A program made the translations under genes and the position numbers. Shown here in pieces: positions 8,264 to 16,703 of a stretch of 27,517 nt of DNA. Origin of the DNA: an uncultured Eubacteriales bacterium (GTDB taxonomy: Bacteria > Bacillota > Clostridia > Peptostreptococcales > Anaerovoracaceae); assembly GCA_900551415.1 (NCBI GenBank), contig URWB01000013.1:1-27517 (forward strand), written 5' to 3'. Every line of letters starts with the position of its first letter. Position 1 is the first letter of the stretch. Below the pieces are notes generated by a model, which had not been told where the DNA came from, searched no databases, and worked only from the letters and a program-made list of their open reading frames with translations.

Positions 8264-9647
8264 TTTGGTACATCAGCAGAACCCGATGCCGGAACAGAAG
8301 CCGGAAGTCAGAAACAAAAATTTCCTGGAAGTCTGCACAGGCTATACAGAAGATCAGGCGATCCGCGAAGCGATGCGCTGCTTAAGATGCCGCAAGAAAC
8401 CTTGCGTGTCCGGATGTCCTGTCAATATTAAGATTCCGCTGTTCATCGAGAAGGTGGCAGAGGGAGATTTTGAAGCAGCTTACGAGATTATCACTGAGGA
8501 CAGCTCCCTGCCTGCAATCTGCGGACGTGTCTGCCCGCAGGAAAATCAGTGCCAGGGCGAATGCGTGCACGGCAAGAAGGGCGAACCGGTTGCGATCGGC
8601 AGACTGGAACGCTTTGTCGCGGACTGGCACGCGGCGAACTTCGGTGATGAAGAAATCAAACCGGTGGAAGGCAACGGTCACAAAGTTGCCATCATCGGCG
8701 CAGGCCCTGCGGGACTTGCCTGCGCGGGCGATCTGGTAAACAAGGGCTATGAGGTTACCGTTTACGAAGCGCTGCACAAGACCGGCGGCGTACTGGTTTA
8801 CGGGATCCCGCAGTTCCGTCTGCCAAAAGAGATCGTAGCGCAGGAAGTCGCGAAGCTTGAAGCCAAGGGCGTGAAATTCGTGACGGACGCGGTAGCGGGA
8901 CGTGCGTTTACGGTTGATGAGCTGATGAAGGAAGGCGGCTATGAATCCGTATTCATCGGCACAGGCGCGGGACTTCCGTCCTTCATGAACATTCCGGGCG
9001 AAAACTACATCGGCGTTTGCTCTGCGAACGAATATCTGACGCGTATCAACCTGATGAAGGCTTATCTGCCGGAATACGATACACCGATCATGCACGGTGA
9101 CAAGATTGCCATCGTCGGCGGCGGCAACGTTGCCATGGACGCGGCAAGATGCGCGAAACGTATGGGCGCTTCTGAGGTTTACATCATCTACAGAAGATCC
9201 CTCGCGGAGCTTCCGGCCAGAGCGGAGGAAGTACATCACGCGATGGAAGAAGGCATCATCTTCAAGCTTCTGAACAATCCGGTTCAGATCCTCGGTGATG
9301 AAAACGGCCACGTCAGAGCCATCGAATGCGTGGAGATGGAACTCGGTGAACCGGATGCCTCCGGCAGAAGAAAACCAATCGTCAAGGAAGGCTCCAACTT
9401 TGAGATTCCGGTCGATATGGTCATCATGTCCATCGGTACCAAGCTGAACACGCTGATCCTTGACACCACCGATCATTTGGAGGCGAACAAGAAGGGCGGC
9501 ATCGGCACGGACGACGGCGCGGCAACCAATCGTGAGGGCATCTTCGCGGGTGGCGACGCGGTTACCGGTGCGGCTACCGTTATCAAAGCGATGGGCGCGG
9601 GTAAAACCGCGGCCGCGAGCATTGACGCGTACCTGAGCGCTAAATAG
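8256..9647 (+). CDS. nfnB: NfnB: large subunit of NADH-dependent ferredoxin:NADP+ oxidoreductase
   Basis: This protein of 463 residues is related to the small subunit of glutamate synthase (often mis-annotated GltA). The N-terminal helical domain carries cluster-binding cysteines C42, C45, C50, C54 and C89, C93, C99, C103. An FAD fold has GAGPAG at 148-153, an NADPH fold has GGGNVA at 288-293, and the usual C-terminal AGGDAVTGAATVIKAMGAGK closes the FAD site. A GTG at 8244 is in frame, but it is part of the AGGAGGTG ribosome binding site; the ATG at 8256 is the better start. Its position beside nfnA rather than gltB, and next to PFOR, favours the transhydrogenase over glutamate synthase. It is the last gene of the operon, followed directly by a strong terminator. 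Confidence 0.93.
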   Translation: MINLVHQQNPMPEQKPEVRNKNFLEVCTGYTEDQAIREAMRCLRCRKKPCVSGCPVNIKIPLFIEKVAEGDFEAAYEIITEDSSLPAICGRVCPQENQCQGECVHGKKGEPVAIGRLERFVADWHAANFGDEEIKPVEGNGHKVAIIGAGPAGLACAGDLVNKGYEVTVYEALHKTGGVLVYGIPQFRLPKEIVAQEVAKLEAKGVKFVTDAVAGRAFTVDELMKEGGYESVFIGTGAGLPSFMNIPGENYIGVCSANEYLTRINLMKAYLPEYDTPIMHGDKIAIVGGGNVAMDAARCAKRMGASEVYIIYRRSLAELPARAEEVHHAMEEGIIFKLLNNPVQILGDENGHVRAIECVEMELGEPDASGRRKPIVKEGSNFEIPVDMVIMSIGTKLNTLILDTTDHLEANKKGGIGTDDGAATNREGIFAGGDAVTGAATVIKAMGAGKTAAASIDAYLSAK

Positions 9648-9657
9648 AATCTAACAA

Positions 9658-9696
9658 CCAAAAACATGGTCACTGTCAAAAGTGACCATGTTTTTT
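9658..9696. terminator. Strong terminator at the end of the redox operon, possibly bidirectional
   Basis: A stem of about 14 bp (AAACATGGTCACT pairing with AGTGACCATGTTT) has a 6-nt loop GTCAAA and ends in a T-run. A-rich sequence on the left gives a T-run on the opposite strand as well, so it could also stop minus-strand transcription. Confidence 0.92.
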
Positions 9697-9852
9697 AATG
9701 GAGTTGTCCTCGCTGATGAAGAGCAGCGATGGAAACTCCTTATGCAACAGTTCTCGAAGAAGGCGAGCGACAGCAATGCCTGATTCGCTCGAACTGACTG
9801 CTTTGCTCGAAATTGTAATCCGAATACGTTTTAGCGTAATCGTAATCCTCAA
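9676..9852 (-). CDS. Possible small hypothetical protein
   Basis: This is a 58-codon frame on the minus strand with a TTG start at 9852, preceded at 8 nt by GGAGG (complement of 9861-9865, within AAAGGAGGCGG). A TATAGT -10-like box lies further upstream on the same strand. The product is basic at the N-terminus (RITITLKRIRITISSK) and then amphipathic (IAVARLLRELLHKEFPSLLFI). I do not recognise a family. Its stop codon lies inside the terminator hairpin. It could equally be a chance frame next to a purine-rich stretch, so confidence is low. Confidence 0.35.
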   Translation of the reverse strand: MRITITLKRIRITISSKAVSSSESGIAVARLLRELLHKEFPSLLFISEDNSIKKHGHF

Positions 9853-10148
9853 TCTTACCGCCTCCTTTCTCCAAATCCATACAGACCCTTTGAATTTCAG
9901 CGCAGCCGCCCGGCTCATTGCTCTTGGCAACTATATTGCATCACAAAAATGAACAAAGAAGGAGCCTTCAAGAGAAAACATGCGATTTTTGTGCCAACCG
10001 GAACGTATGTTGTATGCATTTAGGCAATGTTAAGAAATTGTGTAAAACTGCTTTTTTATTGTTTTTATCAATAATAATTTGGGGTAATATAGTATAAGGG
10101 GAAGATTTCAGATTTGAGAAATATGCTAAGATAAGGAGGCAGCAAAAA
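9697..10148. other. Intergenic region between the redox operon and the V-ATPase operon
   Basis: The left half may encode the small minus-strand protein described at 9676-9852. The right half is A+T-rich and carries the likely promoter of the ATPase operon. No RNA gene or repeat is recognised. Confidence 0.55.
10065..10093 (+). promoter_or_regulatory. Probable promoter of the V-ATPase operon
   Basis: TTATCA at 10065-10070 and TATAGT at 10088-10093 are separated by 17 nt in an A+T-rich stretch. The transcript would begin near 10100, about 50 nt before the first GTG start, with AAGGAGG at 10133-10139 as its ribosome binding site. Confidence 0.55.
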
Positions 10149-10475
10149 GTGTTTACAGAAGAATTACAGACGATCAGGCAGGCAGAAGAACGCGCGGACA
10201 CAATCCGAAAGGACGCGAAGACCGAAGCCGCAAGACTGATGAAGGATGCAAACACGAAAGCCGGAAAAATCGCTGACGAAGCTGAAATCAACGCGAAGAC
10301 GCGCTATGAGGCTTTTCTCGCGGAGGGACAGCAGACTGCGCAGGCGGAATATGAAAACGCCATCGCGGACGCAAAAAAACTCTGCGCAAAGATGGAAGCG
10401 GAAGCCGGCGAAAGGCAGGACCGAATTGTAAAATTCATAGCAGAAAGGATCGTGAAGTCAAGTGGCAATTGTTAA
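10149..10475 (+). CDS. ntpF: V-type ATPase peripheral-stalk subunit (G/H type, NtpF-like)
   Basis: This 108-residue protein is almost entirely charged and alanine-rich helix (repeated EAARL, DAKKL and AEYENAI patterns). That is the signature of the small peripheral-stalk subunit that pairs with subunit E to hold the catalytic head. Sequence identity within this family is low, so the call rests on the coiled-coil composition and on its first position in an operon of canonical order. It starts at GTG, with AAGGAGG 9 nt upstream. It overlaps the subunit I gene by 14 nt. Confidence 0.8.
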   Translation: MFTEELQTIRQAEERADTIRKDAKTEAARLMKDANTKAGKIADEAEINAKTRYEAFLAEGQQTAQAEYENAIADAKKLCAKMEAEAGERQDRIVKFIAERIVKSSGNC

Positions 10476-12450
10476 GATGCAGAGAGTCTGTGTCATTGGA
10501 CTTGACAACGAAAAAGAGGAGTTTATGAGTCGTCTGATGGATTTCGGCGTGGTGGAGCTGACAGACCAGAGCGCCAAGCTGTCGGACAAAATCTGGGCGG
10601 AGAACGTCACCGCCGATGAGAGCCGCGACGAAACGGCAAGGCTGGAGGAAAAAATCAGCCACGTCAATCTCGCGCTGGAAGTCATCGAAAAGTACGGGAA
10701 TCTCAAGCAGCCGCTGTTTGCGACACGCAGGAAGGTTTCCATGCGGGGCATGCGGTGTCTGATGGCGGATTCCGGAAACACGATTCGCGAACAGGTGGAA
10801 GATATTCTGAACCTGAATCATCGGATTAACGCGATCTGCGAGCGCAGAAATAAGCTGGAACAGGACGAAACTTCTCTCAAAGCCTGGGAGGCCTACGACC
10901 TTCCGCTGGAGCTGGCCGGCACCAAAAAGACCTTGGCGCAGACCGGTGTGCTCCCAATGGGCACAGATACCGACGCGCTGGCAGGCGCGCTGGCGGGACA
11001 GGCGGAAACGGACGGCACAGTATTCAAAATCGTTCATATAGACAAGGATATGTACTACGCGGCGATTCTGATGCTGACCGAGCAGGCAGCCGATGTGCAG
11101 ACAATTTTAAAGCAATACGGTTTTTCACAGGTGACCTTCGGCACGATGAAGGGCACAGCAAGCGAGAACCTTATACGGATTCAAGGGGAAAAAGATGTAT
11201 TAAGGGAAGAGTATGAAAAGGCAGCGAAGGAGGCTGCCGAAAAATCCGCGCGCAAAGCAGATATCGAGGCTTATGCCGATATGCTGACCATCGCGGCGGA
11301 TAAGGAAAAAATCAAAACAAAACTGCTGAAAACCAAACGAACCTTCTTCCTGGAAGGATGGATTCCACAAAAGTGCGCAAAAAAAGCAGCGGAGCTTTTG
11401 GACGACTACGAATGCTATTACGCGTTCCGCGAGCCGGAAGCAGAGGAAGAAGTCCCTGTACTCTTGGAAAACAGGAGCTTTTTCAGACCTACGGAGGCGA
11501 TTACCGAGATGTATTCGCTGCCGAGCTATTGGGGCTTTGACCCGACCTCCATCTACGCGTTGTTCTATATCGTATTTTTCGGTATGATGTTCAGTGACGC
11601 GGGATACGGGCTGCTGATGGCAATCGGGTGCTTCATCATTCTCAAAAAATTCGATCTCGAAGGCACAACATGGAAGATGGTGAAGCTGTTCTTCTACTGC
11701 GGGATCTCCACCTTCGTGTGGGGTGCGCTGTTCGGCGGATGGTTCGGCGATGTGGTGACGGTGTTCTCAACCACCTTCCTCGGCAAGGCCGCGGAGCTGA
11801 AACCGCTTTGGTTCAATCCGCTTGACGACCCGATGAAGCTTTTGATCCTGTCGCTGATCCTAGGTGTGATCCACCTGTTTATCGGCATGGGGATCCAGGC
11901 CTATATGGAGATAAAGGATGGCAGGTGGATGGACGCGATCTGCGGAGAAGGCGTCTGGTATCTGACCATTCTCGGATTGGCAGCCCTTTTGGGCGGCAGC
12001 ACGCAGGGCATCGGCGCCCTCGGCGCAGCCGGCAAGTGGATGTCGATCATCGGCGCGGCAGGAGTCCTGCTCGCGGGCGCGAGAGGAAAGAAGGGCATCG
12101 GTATGCTGACCGGAGCTTTTGCGAACCTGTACAACATCACAAGCTGGCTTTCGGATATTTTGTCCTACGCGAGATTGCTCGCGCTGGGACTGGCAACCGG
12201 CGTCATCGCGCAGGTTGTCAATACGATGGGCTCGCTGTTTGGCGGCGGTGTCGCAGGTCTGGTACTGTTTATTTTGATCTTCGCGGTCGGTCACACGATC
12301 AACTTCGCGATCAACATGCTCGGTGCGTTCATTCACGCGGCAAGACTGCAGTATGTGGAATTCTTCGGCAAGTTCTACGTTGACGGCGGAGAACCTTTTG
12401 ATCCGTTCCGCAAAAAAACAAAGTATATTCGTTTTGAAAACGAAGAGTAA
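10462..12450 (+). CDS. ntpI: V-type ATPase subunit I (membrane a-subunit, ion channel stator)
   Basis: This 662-residue protein has a long helical cytoplasmic N-terminal part (about 1-350) and a multi-spanning membrane part (about 360-640). The segment LSYARLLALGLATG near 568-581 contains the essential arginine (R571) that faces the ion-binding glutamate of the K ring. The FFxMMFSDAGYG motif near 372-384 is typical of the family. It forms the ion half-channels and the attachment site for the peripheral stalks. The start is GTG, after an AAAGGATCG stretch within the upstream gene. Subunit K follows 14 nt downstream. Confidence 0.95.
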   Translation: MAIVKMQRVCVIGLDNEKEEFMSRLMDFGVVELTDQSAKLSDKIWAENVTADESRDETARLEEKISHVNLALEVIEKYGNLKQPLFATRRKVSMRGMRCLMADSGNTIREQVEDILNLNHRINAICERRNKLEQDETSLKAWEAYDLPLELAGTKKTLAQTGVLPMGTDTDALAGALAGQAETDGTVFKIVHIDKDMYYAAILMLTEQAADVQTILKQYGFSQVTFGTMKGTASENLIRIQGEKDVLREEYEKAAKEAAEKSARKADIEAYADMLTIAADKEKIKTKLLKTKRTFFLEGWIPQKCAKKAAELLDDYECYYAFREPEAEEEVPVLLENRSFFRPTEAITEMYSLPSYWGFDPTSIYALFYIVFFGMMFSDAGYGLLMAIGCFIILKKFDLEGTTWKMVKLFFYCGISTFVWGALFGGWFGDVVTVFSTTFLGKAAELKPLWFNPLDDPMKLLILSLILGVIHLFIGMGIQAYMEIKDGRWMDAICGEGVWYLTILGLAALLGGSTQGIGALGAAGKWMSIIGAAGVLLAGARGKKGIGMLTGAFANLYNITSWLSDILSYARLLALGLATGVIAQVVNTMGSLFGGGVAGLVLFILIFAVGHTINFAINMLGAFIHAARLQYVEFFGKFYVDGGEPFDPFRKKTKYIRFENEE

Positions 12451-12464
12451 CAGGAGGAAATATT

Positions 12465-12947
12465 ATGTTCTTTGAATATATTGACGGAAATGCATTGGCA
12501 ATTTTAGGCGCGGTCATCGCGGCACTGGCTGGTATCGGCTCCGCTATGGGCGTCGGCATCGCGGGGCAGGCGGCTTCCGGTGTTGTCGCGGAAGACCCGA
12601 AAAAATTCGGTAAGACCATCATCTTGCAGGCGCTCCCGGGTACACAGGGCATCTATGGGCTGATTATTGCCTTCCTGATCATGGTAAAGATCGGTCTGCT
12701 CAGCGGCAGCATGATCGAACTGAGTGCTTCGCAGGGTTTCTATTTCTTGTGCGCGGGCATTCCGATCGGCGCGGTAGGCATTTGGTCAGGTATCGCGCAG
12801 GGTAAGGCAGCCGCGGCGGCGCTGCAGCTGACAGCCAAAAGACCGGATCAGATGGTAAAGGGTATCATTTATACCGCGATGGTAGAAACCTACGCGATCT
12901 TCGCGCTGCTGGTTTCCGTACTGATCTGGCTGAGAATACCGGTATAA
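12465..12947 (+). CDS. ntpK: V-type ATPase subunit K (16-kDa rotor proteolipid) with Na+-site residues
   Basis: This 160-residue, four-helix proteolipid contains two fused helical hairpins and forms the rotor ring. Residues corresponding to the Na+ site of Enterococcus hirae NtpK are all present: L57, T60 and Q61 in LPGTQG, Q112 in SGIAQGK, and E141 in VETYAI, with the same local spacing. This predicts Na+ rather than H+ coupling; it is an inference from residue identity. The ribosome binding site AGGAGG precedes the ATG by about 8 nt. An inverted repeat starts at the stop codon and may stabilise the message for this high-copy subunit. Confidence 0.96.
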   Translation: MFFEYIDGNALAILGAVIAALAGIGSAMGVGIAGQAASGVVAEDPKKFGKTIILQALPGTQGIYGLIIAFLIMVKIGLLSGSMIELSASQGFYFLCAGIPIGAVGIWSGIAQGKAAAAALQLTAKRPDQMVKGIIYTAMVETYAIFALLVSVLIWLRIPV

Positions 12948-12982
12948 AGAGACACTCCGAATATCGGAATGCCGGAATACCG
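12940..12982 (+). promoter_or_regulatory. Intercistronic stem-loop between ntpK and ntpE
   Basis: CGGTAT at 12940-12945 can pair with ATACCG at 12977-12982, and TCCG (12956-12959) with CGGA (12965-12968) inside it. There is no T-run, so it is not a terminator. It could shield or process the message between the abundant K subunit and the less abundant stalk subunit. Confidence 0.35.
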
Positions 12983-13002
12983 ATGGAAAGGCAGAGAATA
13001 AT

Positions 13003-13590
13003 ATGAGTATAGAAAAGATTACATCCAGGATTTTGGGTGAAGCCGAGGCTGAGCGCGACATCACGCTCGCGGAGGCAAGAGCCCGGAGTGAAGCGGTGCT
13101 CGCGGAAGCCGAAAAGAACGCGGCGACGCTGCTGGCAGACGCGGAGCGCAGGGGGAAAATCGAAAAGGATAAGATTATCACACGCCGTAAATCCGTTGCC
13201 GACATCGACTGCCGCAAGGTTTTCCTGGCAAAAAAACAGGAAATCATCGAAGCATGCTTCGCGCGCGCCATCGACGAAATCACAGACATGCCGAAGGCAG
13301 CGTACATCGAATTGCTGGTTCATCTCGGCAAGACCTCGGGCGTGAAGGCGGGCGTGCTGATTTTTAACGAAAGGGATAAGCAGAGCGTGGCGGCGGAGGT
13401 ATGTCGTGCGCTGAACGAAGCGGTGGACTGCGGCAGCTTTATTGTCAGTGAAAAGATGGGCAAGATGCGCGGCGGATATCTGCTGAACACGGGGAACGTG
13501 ACGGTCAACAATACGATCGAAGCACTGGTTTCGGAAGCGAAATCCGAGCTGACCGCGGAAACCGCGAAGCTGCTGTTTCCCACAGAATAA
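13003..13590 (+). CDS. ntpE: V-type ATPase subunit E (peripheral stalk)
   Basis: This 195-residue protein has an N-terminal coiled-coil rich in Glu/Ala/Arg (about 1-85) and a globular C-terminal domain containing the family-like pattern GGYLLNTGNVTVNNTIEALV near 158-177. It pairs with the G/H-type stalk subunit and binds the top of the A3B3 head. It is the only gene in the operon with a sizeable upstream gap (55 nt). Subunit C follows after 14 nt. Confidence 0.92.
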   Translation: MSIEKITSRILGEAEAERDITLAEARARSEAVLAEAEKNAATLLADAERRGKIEKDKIITRRKSVADIDCRKVFLAKKQEIIEACFARAIDEITDMPKAAYIELLVHLGKTSGVKAGVLIFNERDKQSVAAEVCRALNEAVDCGSFIVSEKMGKMRGGYLLNTGNVTVNNTIEALVSEAKSELTAETAKLLFPTE

Positions 13591-13604
13591 GAGGGAGTGC
13601 GAAT

Positions 13605-14612
13605 ATGAGTAAGCAAAAAGCGGAAAACTACGCGTTTCCTTGCAGTCTGATTCGGGCAAACGAAAAGACGCTGCTCACAGCGCAGGATCTGGAACGGGTG
13701 ATGGATGCCAAGGATATGCAGCAGTCGATGCATATTTTGGCGGAATTCGGCTATGGAGACGGCAGAGAGCTTACGGATCCGAGAGGATTTGAAGAAGTGC
13801 TTGCCGGAGAAATGAATCGTGTCAGCGAATTGGTTTCCTCTTTGAGCGTGAACGCGGGCGAGTTCGCGTTGTTCCGTCTGCCGAAGGACTATCACAACCT
13901 GAAAGTTCTGCTCAAGGCGGAGGAGCTCGGCATCGATCCGCTGCCGCTGATGAGCGCGGGAGGAAATTTTGATCCAAAGCAGATGCTCGATATGCTTCGC
14001 GAACGCAATCTGATCATGCTGGATTTGGAAATACGGCAAGGACTTACGGACGCGGCAGAGCTTTATGCCAAGAGCGGCGACCCGCAGGAGATCGATCTGG
14101 TGCTGGATCATGCCTGCTACGCGCAGATGCGGCGGATGGCAGAGGCGCATGAGAATACATTTATCAGGGACTACTGCGAGCTGGAGGTGGATCTGCTGAA
14201 CTGCAGAACCTTTGTCCGACTGCGCGAGGTTGGCAAACCATGGGAATTTTTTCAAAAAGTGTTCCTACAGGGAGGCAGACTGCGGGAGCAAAGCTTCACC
14301 GGCAATTATGAGGAACCCTATCCGCAGTTCGCGGAACGGGTCTCACCGTTCGGCTTTGGAGAACTGTTCAGCCGCGGCGCTGTAGAGGCAGCCAATACAG
14401 GACAGTTCACCCTGCTCGAAAAGCTCTGCGACGACAGACGCATGCGGTTCTTGAAGGACGCGCATTATGTGACCTTCGGACCGGAACCGATCGCGGCGTT
14501 CTATCTCGCCAAGGAAAGCGAAAACAAAAATCTGCGGATGATCCTGACCGGCAAGCTGGTCGGAACGGAGCCCGCAGTAATCAAAGAAAGGCTGAGGGAA
14601 ACCTATGTATAA
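13605..14612 (+). CDS. ntpC: V-type ATPase subunit C (d-type rotor-top subunit)
   Basis: This 335-residue, mostly helical protein has the pseudo-threefold layout of the bacterial subunit C/eukaryotic d family, which couples the central shaft to the K ring. Family-like segments include LFRLPKDYHNLKVLLKA (about 87-103) and the final segment GPEPIAAFYLAKESENKNLRMILTGKL, which closely resembles other bacterial and archaeal members. GAGGGAG precedes the ATG. Its end overlaps the subunit F gene by 8 nt. Confidence 0.93.
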   Translation: MSKQKAENYAFPCSLIRANEKTLLTAQDLERVMDAKDMQQSMHILAEFGYGDGRELTDPRGFEEVLAGEMNRVSELVSSLSVNAGEFALFRLPKDYHNLKVLLKAEELGIDPLPLMSAGGNFDPKQMLDMLRERNLIMLDLEIRQGLTDAAELYAKSGDPQEIDLVLDHACYAQMRRMAEAHENTFIRDYCELEVDLLNCRTFVRLREVGKPWEFFQKVFLQGGRLREQSFTGNYEEPYPQFAERVSPFGFGELFSRGAVEAANTGQFTLLEKLCDDRRMRFLKDAHYVTFGPEPIAAFYLAKESENKNLRMILTGKLVGTEPAVIKERLRETYV

Positions 14613-14931
14613 AATCGGCGTAATCGGCGACAGGGAAAGCATTCTCGGATTCAAAGCCGTTGGACTTACGGTTTTCCCTTGTGATGAGGCCGAAGAAGCA
14701 AAAAAAATATTAAAACAGATTGCCAAGGAGGATTTCGCGATCATCTACGTGACAGAGGAACTCTATCAGTATATGGACGAAGAAATCAAAGTATATGTAG
14801 ACCTGCGGCTGCCGGCTGTGATTCCGATTCCGAGCAAGGACGGAAGTTTAGGTATCGGTATGCGGAATGTGCGCAGCGCGGTAGAACGCGCCGTAGGCGC
14901 AGACATCCTTTTTGGAGGTGAAGCAAAATGA
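14605..14931 (+). CDS. ntpG: V-type ATPase subunit F (central shaft, NtpG)
   Basis: This protein of 108 residues begins with the typical MYKIGVIGDRESILGFKAVGL and has the fold-defining YVTEELYQYM and PAVIPIPS segments. The family binds subunit D in the central shaft. It overlaps subunit C by 8 nt and subunit A by the four bases ATGA, so the central genes are translationally coupled. In enterococcal naming this is NtpG; elsewhere it is AtpF. Confidence 0.94.
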   Translation: MYKIGVIGDRESILGFKAVGLTVFPCDEAEEAKKILKQIAKEDFAIIYVTEELYQYMDEEIKVYVDLRLPAVIPIPSKDGSLGIGMRNVRSAVERAVGADILFGGEAK

Positions 14932-16703
14932 GTCAAGGAAAAGTTGTAAAAGTATCCGGACCACTGGTCATCGCTTCCGGTATGGAAGAAGCGAATATGT
15001 TCGACGTGGTACACGTCGGTGAGCAGGGGCTGATCGGAGAAATTATCGAAATGCGTGGAGACAGAGCCTCCATTCAGGTATATGAAGAGACCGCAGGGTT
15101 GGGACCCGGCGCGCCGGTCGTATCCACAGGCAGTCCGCTGTCCGTGGAACTGGGTCCGGGCTTAATCGAAACCATGTATGACGGAATTCAAAGACCGCTG
15201 GAAGAAATGGTCAGAGAGGTCGGAACGAATATCACCCGCGGCATCAAGGTGCCGGCACTGTCGAGAACGAAGAAGTGGAACTTCGTGCCTTGCGTCAGCG
15301 CGGGAGAGGAAGTAGAAGCGGGCGACATCCTCGGTACCGTCCAGGAAACTGTGGTTGTCGAGCAGAAGATCATGGTGCCTTACGGCGTATCCGGCACAAT
15401 AGAGTCTATCGAAACCGGAGCCTTTACCGTTGATGAAACCGTATGCCGCCTGCGTCTTGCGGATGGCAGCATGCGCGAACTGAGCTTGATGCAGAAGTGG
15501 CCGGTTCGCCGCGGCAGACCCTACAAAGAAAAGTTAGTGCCGGAGATGCCGCTGATTACCGGACAGCGTGTCATCGATACATTTTTCCCAATAGCGAAGG
15601 GCGGTGTTGCAGCCGTTCCCGGTCCGTTCGGTTCCGGTAAGACGGTCGTGCAGCACCAGCTCGCAAAATGGGCAGATGCCGACATCGTCGTTTACATCGG
15701 CTGCGGGGAACGCGGCAACGAAATGACAGATGTATTGATGGAGTTTCCGGAGTTAAAGGACCCGCGCACCGGAGAATCGCTGATGAAGCGGACGGTCTTG
15801 ATCGCCAACACCTCCGATATGCCGGTAGCGGCGCGTGAAGCATCGATTTATACCGGTATTACCATCGCGGAATATTTTAGAGATATGGGATACTCGGTTG
15901 CCTTGATGGCGGACTCGACCTCTCGCTGGGCAGAGGCGCTGCGAGAGATGTCCGGTCGTTTGGAGGAAATGCCGGGTGAAGAGGGCTATCCCGCTTATCT
16001 TGGTTCCCGCCTGGCGCAATTCTACGAACGCGCGGGCAGAGCAATCTCCTTAGGCAAGGAAGGACGTTTGGGCGCGCTTTCCGCGATTGGAGCCGTATCG
16101 CCTCCGGGCGGTGATATTTCGGAACCGGTATCGCAGGCGACACTTCGTATCGTCAAGGTATTCTGGTGTCTGGACTCTTCGCTGGCCTATAAGCGTCATT
16201 TCCCTGCTATCAACTGGCTGCAGAGCTACTCCCTGTATGTGGATAAACTCCAGGAGTGGTACGAAAACAATGTCGCGAAGGACTTCCCGAAGCTGCGGCA
16301 AAAGGCACTGCACCTCTTGCAGGAGGAAGCGGAGCTGAACGAGATCGTGCAGCTTGTCGGCGTGGATTCCCTGTCCTTTACCGACCGTTTGAAGTTGGAA
16401 ACTGCCAAATCCATTCGTGAGGACTATCTGCACCAGAACGCGTTCCACGAAATCGATACGTTTACTTCCACGACGAAGCAGTATCTGCTGCTCAAGATGA
16501 TTCTCGGCTGGCATGAGGCCGCGATCAAGGCAGTCGGTGAAGGCGGTTCCTTCAAAAAAATTACTGAAATGAGCGCGCGGGAACAGATCGGCCGTTTCAA
16601 ATATGTAGAAGAAGCGAAGATTCAGGAGCAGTACGAGGCGATTCTCGCGGAGATGACTGCCGAGTTTGATGAAATCGTACAGAAGGAGGCTGAGCTCGCA
16701 TGA
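14928..16703 (+). CDS. ntpA: V-type ATPase catalytic subunit A
   Basis: This is the full-length catalytic subunit, 591 residues. The Walker A motif GPFGSGKT lies at 232-239, the Walker B region LMADSTSRWAEALRE follows about 90 residues later, and the alpha/beta-family signature appears as PAINWLQSYSLY. The extra non-homologous insert typical of A subunits lies between the N-terminal barrel and the P-loop. It hydrolyses or makes ATP at the A/B interface. No intein interrupts the P-loop region. GGAGG at 14913-14917 serves as its ribosome binding site, and its stop overlaps the subunit B start (ATGA). Confidence 0.97.
   Translation: MSQGKVVKVSGPLVIASGMEEANMFDVVHVGEQGLIGEIIEMRGDRASIQVYEETAGLGPGAPVVSTGSPLSVELGPGLIETMYDGIQRPLEEMVREVGTNITRGIKVPALSRTKKWNFVPCVSAGEEVEAGDILGTVQETVVVEQKIMVPYGVSGTIESIETGAFTVDETVCRLRLADGSMRELSLMQKWPVRRGRPYKEKLVPEMPLITGQRVIDTFFPIAKGGVAAVPGPFGSGKTVVQHQLAKWADADIVVYIGCGERGNEMTDVLMEFPELKDPRTGESLMKRTVLIANTSDMPVAAREASIYTGITIAEYFRDMGYSVALMADSTSRWAEALREMSGRLEEMPGEEGYPAYLGSRLAQFYERAGRAISLGKEGRLGALSAIGAVSPPGGDISEPVSQATLRIVKVFWCLDSSLAYKRHFPAINWLQSYSLYVDKLQEWYENNVAKDFPKLRQKALHLLQEEAELNEIVQLVGVDSLSFTDRLKLETAKSIREDYLHQNAFHEIDTFTSTTKQYLLLKMILGWHEAAIKAVGEGGSFKKITEMSAREQIGRFKYVEEAKIQEQYEAILAEMTAEFDEIVQKEAELA

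Noticed and set aside
8382..9476. A 364-codon open frame antisense to nfnB
   Set aside because: It is a shadow of a gene with clear cofactor motifs; no ribosome binding site or recognisable family.
8256..9647. Glutamate synthase small subunit (gltD) as the name for the nfnB gene
   Set aside because: No large glutamate synthase subunit is adjacent; the NfnA partner overlaps it and the redox context favours NfnB.
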